Part shown: positions 58,409 through 64,000 of the stretch, in pieces
Numbering within the stretch: position 1 is the first letter of the stretch
How the letters are laid out: the number at the start of each line of letters is the position of its first letter
Source of the DNA: Bacteroidales bacterium
GTDB taxonomy: Bacteria > Bacteroidota > Bacteroidia > Bacteroidales > F082
Assembly: GCA_023229245.1 (NCBI GenBank)
Contig: JALNZU010000010.1
Location: 1 to 64,000, forward strand
Length of the DNA stretch: 64,000 bases
Reading direction: 5' to 3'
The notes under the pieces: model-generated
Told to the model about the DNA's origin: nothing
Databases searched by the model: none
Seen by the model: only the letters and a program-made list of their open reading frames with translations
Position numbers and translations under genes: made by a program

Positions 58409-59884
58409 TTATTTTTTTCTGTTTGACGACAGCGAGCTACCTACTTTGTTCATGGCGCATCTAAATCCTATCGAGCTGGAAGCTTCATCTTCGTTGAGGA
58501 AGCGGCGTGTTCCCGGGCTCAGGAAATAAGCTCTGTCGTTCCATGATCCACCTTTATATACTCTTGATTTATCCGAGATCAGGCTTGTGTTGCCGTAGTC
58601 GTACATTTTAAAAGTAGAGTTAGGGTCTTCACTTAGTTCAACCCAGTCGGGCTGTATGGTAGATGCATAGTCTCCATCGCGGTAGTTAATGGCGTAGCCT
58701 CGGCGATAATTTTTTCTGTTAGCAGCTTCTTCCGGTGTGATTTCAACATACTGCAAACGCCCTAATGAGTCTTTCTGTGCGATGGAGCCATCGGGATCGC
58801 GTTTTTTGTTTTCAAACACATTACCTCTGAAAGGGTTATAGTCGGACATATCTTCAAAGCTAAGTGGGCGATACACATCGAGCACCCATTCGGCTACGTT
58901 ACCCGCCATATTATAAAGGCCATAATCATTTGGCCAGTATGATCCTACGGGTGCCGGTATTGCAGCGCCGTCGTTCAGGTTACTGGCAACCCCCATATAG
59001 TCGCCCGATCCGGGCTTGAAGTTGGCAACAAAGCTTCCCATATAGCGTTTATGGTCAGTCCTAAGTCCATCGCCATTCCATGGATATACCCGCCTTTCGA
59101 CTATGCGTCCGCTTTTGGTGTTTCCTACCAGGCCCAATGCAGCATATTCCCATTCGGCTTCGGTAGGTAAGCGATATTTAGGCAGTAGTATCCCATCCTC
59201 GAAACGTACGGTGCGTATGCCACTTCCACTTGGATCAAGGTCCGCTTTTCCTTTACGTACCAATCCCTCATATTGCCCGGCAAGATAAGCTTCGGTATTG
59301 AAGTTATCGGCGTTTTTCTGGTCAGGGTCATAATCTAATATCCCCGCCTTGATCAACATCAGCTCGTTCACTCTGTCGGTACGCCAATTGGCATACTCAT
59401 TGGCTTGTACCCAGGACACACCTACTACCGGGTAATCGTGATATGCAGGGTGGCGGAAATAGAGTTCTACCAATGGTTCGTTATATGACAGACGGTCGCG
59501 CCACACTAGGGTATCGGGCAGAGCCTGTTGTATAACCTGCGGATAATCATCGCCATATACACGGTTAAGCCAATAGATATATTCTAAATAATCGAGGTTA
59601 CTGACCTCGGTCTCGTCCATAAAAAATGAGGACACAGTAACCCTGCGCGGGATATTATTCCATTCAAACAAGAAGTCTTCATTAGTGGCTCCCATCAAAA
59701 AGGTACCGCCTTCGATAGCTACTAAGCCGGGTCCTACTTTTGGCTCTTTGACCTTAGCTACTTCAAAGCCTCCGTAATTCGGGTCGTTATAATTCCATCC
59801 CGTGCTTTGTGAAACTTTCCTGTTGGTGCAAGCTTGTGACAAGACAGCAAACAAAAGGATCAATAAATACAATCTGTGTTTCAT
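58409..59884 (-). CDS. gldJ: Gliding/T9SS lipoprotein GldJ
   Basis: I start at 59884 (MKHRLYLLILLF), giving lipobox LSQAC with Cys19. The protein of about 491 residues has the FGE-sulfatase/SUMF1 fold shared with GldK: GLVAIEGGTFLMGATNED, FFMDETEVSNLDYLEYIYW, YPVVGVSWVQANEYANWRTDRVNE, YRLPTEAEWEYAALG, NDYGLYNMAGNVAEWV, YKGGSWNDRAYFLSPGTRRF. The TGWNYNDPNYGGFEV segment after the lipobox is characteristic of GldJ rather than GldK. GldJ stabilises GldK and other T9SS proteins. Neighbouring murF and porU support the call. Confidence 0.9.
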   Translation of the reverse strand: MKHRLYLLILLFAVLSQACTNRKVSQSTGWNYNDPNYGGFEVAKVKEPKVGPGLVAIEGGTFLMGATNEDFLFEWNNIPRRVTVSSFFMDETEVSNLDYLEYIYWLNRVYGDDYPQVIQQALPDTLVWRDRLSYNEPLVELYFRHPAYHDYPVVGVSWVQANEYANWRTDRVNELMLIKAGILDYDPDQKNADNFNTEAYLAGQYEGLVRKGKADLDPSGSGIRTVRFEDGILLPKYRLPTEAEWEYAALGLVGNTKSGRIVERRVYPWNGDGLRTDHKRYMGSFVANFKPGSGDYMGVASNLNDGAAIPAPVGSYWPNDYGLYNMAGNVAEWVLDVYRPLSFEDMSDYNPFRGNVFENKKRDPDGSIAQKDSLGRLQYVEITPEEAANRKNYRRGYAINYRDGDYASTIQPDWVELSEDPNSTFKMYDYGNTSLISDKSRVYKGGSWNDRAYFLSPGTRRFLNEDEASSSIGFRCAMNKVGSSLSSNRKK

Positions 59885-59921
59885 AAAATGATGTCTGCGT
59901 TGATTCATTTAACTCTTATAA

Positions 59922-60923
59922 CTAATATGCGGGTATTTTTATTGTATGAGCAGCCCTTCTTCTGGTATAATTATCCGTACATAAATCCCATGCCAACGAT
60001 ATTTCGTGGGCTCCACCTTGCAGCAGTCCCAACCCGGAGACAGCAAAATCGAAGCTATAGCCTATGCGAACACTATCCCATTGCAGGCCAACCAAAAGCA
60101 TTACTGCATCCGAGTTATCTAAGGTATGTCGGTAACGTATCCCAGCTATCAACGGGTTTTTATACGCATATGCTCCAAGTTGTATCTGATTAAATCCGGC
60201 TTGATGTATCCACATAATATTTGGAACCAATATCAGATCAAAGCTGCGGCCGGTTCCTGCACTTCCGGTGGATGCATTGAAGAACAAGCTCCCATGTACA
60301 ACATATTTCATATCAAGCGTATGATCGCTATCTGTATAGAAGCCGTACTTTGGACGGCTGAGATGGTCTATAGCAATACCAAAGATATAGATATCCGAAT
60401 AAGTCAAAGTGATACCGGCGGCAAAGTCGGCCATCGCAACAGCTTGTCGTTCAGGTACAGCTTCATTTCCGGTACCTATCTCACCACTGATTGCGTCAAT
60501 CATATCGGGGAATATCAGTTTGTCCCATTGCAGGCTCTCTTGATAAAATGCTGCTTTCATTCCAAAGCCAAGCATTGTTTCATATCCAATCTGTAAATGA
60601 TACGCATAAAATCCTCCAGCCATAGTGCGGTTGAATATTCCATTGGCAATTCTGTCGTTCATCAACAACAAACCTACACCACTATTTATAGCCTCTATAT
60701 GATGGTCGTATGACAAGGCATAGGTAGTGAATGCCTGATTAAAAGCCGGCCACTGATTGCGATAATTAAGCTGAAGTCGCCCGCATGCCGTACGTCCGGT
60801 CAAAGCCGGATTAAGGTGTAATGGACTGGCATAGTGCTGCGCAAAAGCAGCATCTTGCGCTGATAAAGAAATAACCGGCAGCACCAAGAAAAGCATTAAG
60901 ACCGAACTAACAATTTTTTCCAT
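59922..60923 (-). CDS. PorP/SprF-family outer-membrane protein, second copy
   Basis: I start at 60923 (MEKIVSSVLMLFLV), with a signal peptide ending near SLSAQ. This protein of about 333 residues has the PorP/SprF pattern: FAQHYASPLHLNPALTGRTACGRLQLNYRNQWPAFNQAFTTYALSYDHHI, SGVGLLLMNDRIANGIFNRTMAGGFYAYHL, and a C-terminal strand pattern GLQWDSVRIGYSFDFAVSGL. It is closer to the SprF-like branch than the porP at 13.9 kb. It is probably co-transcribed with gldJ (37 bp) and could serve a particular cargo or adhesin. Confidence 0.87.
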   Translation of the reverse strand: MEKIVSSVLMLFLVLPVISLSAQDAAFAQHYASPLHLNPALTGRTACGRLQLNYRNQWPAFNQAFTTYALSYDHHIEAINSGVGLLLMNDRIANGIFNRTMAGGFYAYHLQIGYETMLGFGMKAAFYQESLQWDKLIFPDMIDAISGEIGTGNEAVPERQAVAMADFAAGITLTYSDIYIFGIAIDHLSRPKYGFYTDSDHTLDMKYVVHGSLFFNASTGSAGTGRSFDLILVPNIMWIHQAGFNQIQLGAYAYKNPLIAGIRYRHTLDNSDAVMLLVGLQWDSVRIGYSFDFAVSGLGLLQGGAHEISLAWDLCTDNYTRRRAAHTIKIPAY

Positions 60924-61118
60924 GAAATCAGCTCCAAAAACAGCTCTTTTTGAGGCCACAATATTACAGCTTTTTTACGTACTGGGCTGCAAACCAGAAA
61001 GGAAATTAAGCGATCGCAATAAAATCATACTATCTTCGTTTCAAATAAGCGACACAGGAAAAGTAAACAATAGTTACCACCCTGTGTTGTGTATTGTAGT
61101 CATTATACTATCCATATT

Positions 61119-64000
61119 ATGACATTTTTCAGATTACACACTATTTTGTTTCTGTTTATCATTGGGCTTCAGGGATTTTCCGGTGCTGTGTCTCAAACTC
61201 TTTACGATAGCCAGTCGATACAACTTCAATGGGGGCCGGCTGATAGCTTGTATATGATAGGGAAGCCAGTGCTGTATCGTCCTTGGTTTTCAGGTGCGGT
61301 ATATCCTAGCTCCAACACTATTCCTTTTTATTCAGAACAATTATCCATGTTTGATGATGAGCTTGAAGCTGTAGTAGAGCTTGAAGATATAATCACTCAG
61401 GATTTTGACCCTTCCCCATATGGTCTTACTGAGATGGCTGACTTAGACACAAATTTTGTAGCAACCGCCCAACTGATGATAGCACGTGAACAGCCTCTGC
61501 TTTTTATCTCTGTCAACACTCTTAGGCGTAACCCCAACTCGGATAAGATAGAACAGCTGATCAGCTTTACCCGTAAGATATATGTACAAACTGGTATCCC
61601 CTTAAAAGACGGAGCACCTATATATACCCGCAAATCTGTATTGTCATCCGGTAGCTGGTATAAGATCAGGGTAGCCGAAAGCGGGATGTATCGAATTGAC
61701 TACAACCAGTTGCAAGGCATGGGGATTAATCCCGCTACTATTGACCCACGTACTATTCATATCTATGCCAACGGTGGCGGTATATTGCCAGAGCCTAACA
61801 GCCTTCCACGACACGATGATTTAGTTGAGAATCCGATCCTTGTTGTAGGAGAAGAAGATGGGGTTTTTCATCCTCAGGACTATATTATGTTTTATGCAGA
61901 AGGGCCTACGACCTGGACATTCAATCCGGGAACTGGTTATTACCGCCATCAAACCAATTATTACGACGATTATTCCTATTTATTTCTTACTGTAGGATCG
62001 TCACAAGGTAAGCGTATTCAATCGGCTGCTCCCTTGTCACAAACTACTACCGTCATCACCGATTTTATTGACTATAAATTACATGAACAAGAATTAGTAA
62101 ATCTTACCAATACCGGACGTATTTGGTATGGAGAGCTTTTCGACGCTACTTTAAGCAGGGATTTTACTTTTGATTTCCCCCACATCATCACCGGAAAAGA
62201 AAGCTGGATAGAGACTGCTGTGGCCGGGCGCAATTTTGGAACGGCCGCATTTCTGCTTTCTATAGACGGGCAGTTCAAGCAAAGTCTTAATATATTAGCT
62301 ACTTTCACTTCGGGATACGAATACGCCAAGGGTAATCAAACTCAATTTGCTTTTCATCCGACTGCAAACACTATCAGTGTTAACTACCGGTTTACACGTA
62401 GCCTCAATACGGCCAGCGGGTGGTTGGATTATATTTCCATCAACAGTTGGCGTCACCTTCGTTATACAGGCACTCAAATGGCATTTAGAAATCACAGAAG
62501 CGGGAGTGATGAGATTTTCGAATATCAACTTGCCGATGCCAACAGTTCGGTAGAGGTGTATGAAACGACTGATCCCACACATTTAGTACGTTTGCCGGCA
62601 ACCTTATCAGGAAACACTCTGAAATTTAAAGCTACAGCCAGCACACCTCGTGAATTTATTGCTATCGAACATAATCAATTATTAACGCCTGAGTTTGTGG
62701 GTGAAGTTGAAAATCAAAATCTGCATGCCATACGGGATATAGATTATCTGATCATCTCCCATCCTGATTTCTTGCCTCAGGCAGAACGATTAGCAGATTT
62801 TCATCGTCATTACAGCAGATTGAACGTTGTAGTAACCACACCTGAAAAGATATATAACGAGTTTTCTTCCGGCTCACAGGATATTACTGCAATACGCGAT
62901 TTTTGTCGCATGCTGTATATTGATTCCAATCCGGGTCGTAAACTGCGTTTACTACTACTATTCGGGGATGCTTCTTTTGATTATAAAGACAAGCTTAGCA
63001 ATAACACCAATTTTGTACCTACATTTCAGACTCTTTCATCACTTGATCTTGCCGAGTCTATTGCTACCGATGATTATTATGGTTTTCTTGACACTAATGA
63101 AGGAGGCTCACAAAATAGTCTTTTGGATATCGGCATAGGGCGATTGCCGGTAGCTACCCTTGAAGAGGCTACGACATTAGTTGACAAGATCGTCGCTTAT
63201 ACAGACAAAAGCGAAGGAGTGATGGGCCCTTGGCGAAACGAGATCACCATAGTTGCTGATGACGGAGATGGGAACCTTCATTTAGGTCATGCCGAGACAA
63301 TAGCTCATGTAATACAAAATAATTTTCCCGAATTCAACCTCACCAAGATATACCTTGATGCATATCCGCAGATTGCTACTCCTTCAGGGCAAAAGGCTCC
63401 GGCTGTCAATGAAGCTATCAACAAAAAAATTGATCAAGGCACCTTAATTATCCACTATTCGGGTCATGGTGGCGAGGTAGGTTGGGGTGATGAACGCTTT
63501 TTAGAGATCTCGGATATCCTCAGTTGGAGAAATCGCGACGAGCCGGCTGTTTTTATCACCGCCACATGTGAGTTTTCACGCTATGACGACCCTACGCGCC
63601 GCTCGGCAGGTGAAATGGTACTGCTTAATCCCGATGGCGGTGCCATAGCTATGTTCACCACAGCCCGTGCTACTTATGCCGATCCTAATCTGCGACTGAG
63701 CCGCGCCATATTTGAAAACAATATATTCAACAAAGAAGCAGGTGAGTATCCCTTTTTTGGTGATGTGATACGTAAATCAAAGAAAAACAGCGAAAAAAAC
63801 GACCAGAAGTTTGTGCTGTTAGGCGATCCAGCTCTGAGACTGACCTTCCCTCATAATAAAGTGATCACCACACATATCAACGGTCAAGCAGTAGGTCAGA
63901 CAGCCGACACCCTGAAAGCATTAGACCAGGTATCAATACGCGGGTTCGTAGCTAATGAGTACGGAAAAAAGTTAGCTGATTTTAACGGAAAGCTGTATGC
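61119..64000 (+). CDS. porU: Type IX secretion sortase PorU, 3' end outside window
   Basis: An open frame runs from ATG 61119 to the window edge (960 codons visible, no stop). It has a signal peptide to about residue 29 (AVSQT), an N-terminal beta/propeptide region (30-500), and a C25 gingipain-type catalytic domain. The catalytic His is in HYSGHGGEVGWGDERF (His783), and the nucleophile Cys in FITATCEFSRYDDPTRRSAGEM (Cys817). PorU cleaves T9SS sorting domains at the outer membrane and attaches cargo to lipopolysaccharide. It lies divergent from the porP-like/gldJ operon. porV would be expected just downstream. Confidence 0.9.
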   Translation, partial: MTFFRLHTILFLFIIGLQGFSGAVSQTLYDSQSIQLQWGPADSLYMIGKPVLYRPWFSGAVYPSSNTIPFYSEQLSMFDDELEAVVELEDIITQDFDPSPYGLTEMADLDTNFVATAQLMIAREQPLLFISVNTLRRNPNSDKIEQLISFTRKIYVQTGIPLKDGAPIYTRKSVLSSGSWYKIRVAESGMYRIDYNQLQGMGINPATIDPRTIHIYANGGGILPEPNSLPRHDDLVENPILVVGEEDGVFHPQDYIMFYAEGPTTWTFNPGTGYYRHQTNYYDDYSYLFLTVGSSQGKRIQSAAPLSQTTTVITDFIDYKLHEQELVNLTNTGRIWYGELFDATLSRDFTFDFPHIITGKESWIETAVAGRNFGTAAFLLSIDGQFKQSLNILATFTSGYEYAKGNQTQFAFHPTANTISVNYRFTRSLNTASGWLDYISINSWRHLRYTGTQMAFRNHRSGSDEIFEYQLADANSSVEVYETTDPTHLVRLPATLSGNTLKFKATASTPREFIAIEHNQLLTPEFVGEVENQNLHAIRDIDYLIISHPDFLPQAERLADFHRHYSRLNVVVTTPEKIYNEFSSGSQDITAIRDFCRMLYIDSNPGRKLRLLLLFGDASFDYKDKLSNNTNFVPTFQTLSSLDLAESIATDDYYGFLDTNEGGSQNSLLDIGIGRLPVATLEEATTLVDKIVAYTDKSEGVMGPWRNEITIVADDGDGNLHLGHAETIAHVIQNNFPEFNLTKIYLDAYPQIATPSGQKAPAVNEAINKKIDQGTLIIHYSGHGGEVGWGDERFLEISDILSWRNRDEPAVFITATCEFSRYDDPTRRSAGEMVLLNPDGGAIAMFTTARATYADPNLRLSRAIFENNIFNKEAGEYPFFGDVIRKSKKNSEKNDQKFVLLGDPALRLTFPHNKVITTHINGQAVGQTADTLKALDQVSIRGFVANEYGKKLADFNGKLY

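Overview
The window reads as chromosomal DNA of a Bacteroidota bacterium, probably in or near Bacteroidales. The reasons are: many start-proximal matches to the Bacteroidota promoter element TAnnTTTG and almost no Shine-Dalgarno sequences; a nearly complete set of type IX secretion (T9SS) and gliding-type genes (porP, gldK, gldL, gldM, gldN, porW/sprE, gldJ, a second porP-like gene, porU); three secreted proteins with T9SS C-terminal sorting domains; and a fucose/glucose-type sugar symporter paired with a ROK kinase. Most of the window is ordinary core chromosome.

Layout. 0-2.9 kb: an IS21-family element (258-2828) with a 5-bp target duplication, inserted into the 3' end of an IS66-type transposase remnant. 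2.9-8.7 kb: sugar symporter plus glucokinase, an MscS channel, and recG. 8.7-14.8 kb: the T9SS core operon porP-gldK-gldL-gldM-gldN (minus strand). 15-19.3 kb: two tandem YitT-family membrane proteins, an RseP-type protease and an M23 peptidase. 19.5-25 kb: porW/sprE, bactofilin, atpZ plus a small membrane protein, folE, fabD. 25-32.4 kb: cinA, a nucleoside phosphorylase, a polysaccharide O-acetylation pair (MBOAT plus AlgJ/AlgX-like), and a two-component pair. 32.4-41.9 kb: a small Cys/Lys-rich exported protein behind a perfect 14-bp inverted repeat, OsmC, a thioesterase, a T9SS-exported GH13 enzyme, a DUF2807/barrel protein, a YigZ-family protein, dnaA, and an outer-membrane barrel. 42.1-43.5 kb: a rearranged tRNA locus. 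43.6-46.3 kb: HAD hydrolase, dus, CPBP protease. 46.3-49 kb: an accessory patch with direct repeats, a decayed gene, a T9SS cargo gene and an AlkD-like gene. 49-64 kb: an Omp28-like T9SS cargo, an orphan TolC-like protein, then a long minus-strand run (porP-like, gldJ, murF, anmK, exbB, exbD, tonB, folC), and finally porU running off the right edge.

How the genes work together. GldL/GldM form the proton-driven inner-membrane motor and GldK/GldN the periplasmic ring. PorP, PorW and GldJ are accessory envelope parts, and PorU is the sortase that removes sorting domains. The cargo (GH13 amylase-like enzyme, Omp28-like protein, a small secreted protein) is encoded in the same window. ExbB/ExbD/TonB powers TonB-dependent uptake. 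MurF, AnmK, M23 and bactofilin belong to wall building, recycling and cell shape.

The least explained structure is at 42.1-43.5 kb. One intact tRNA(CAU) is followed, in its own transcription direction, by three copies of its 3' end whose T-loop is replaced by a TCCCGATAC...GTATCGGGA palindrome. On its 5' side sits a small GIY-YIG ORF between 18-bp direct repeats, and then a pseudo-tRNA whose anticodon arm is replaced by a related palindrome (TCCCGTTAGCTATCGGGA). This looks like a small palindromic repeat system acting on a tRNA gene, with the GIY-YIG protein as the obvious candidate partner. That link is inference.
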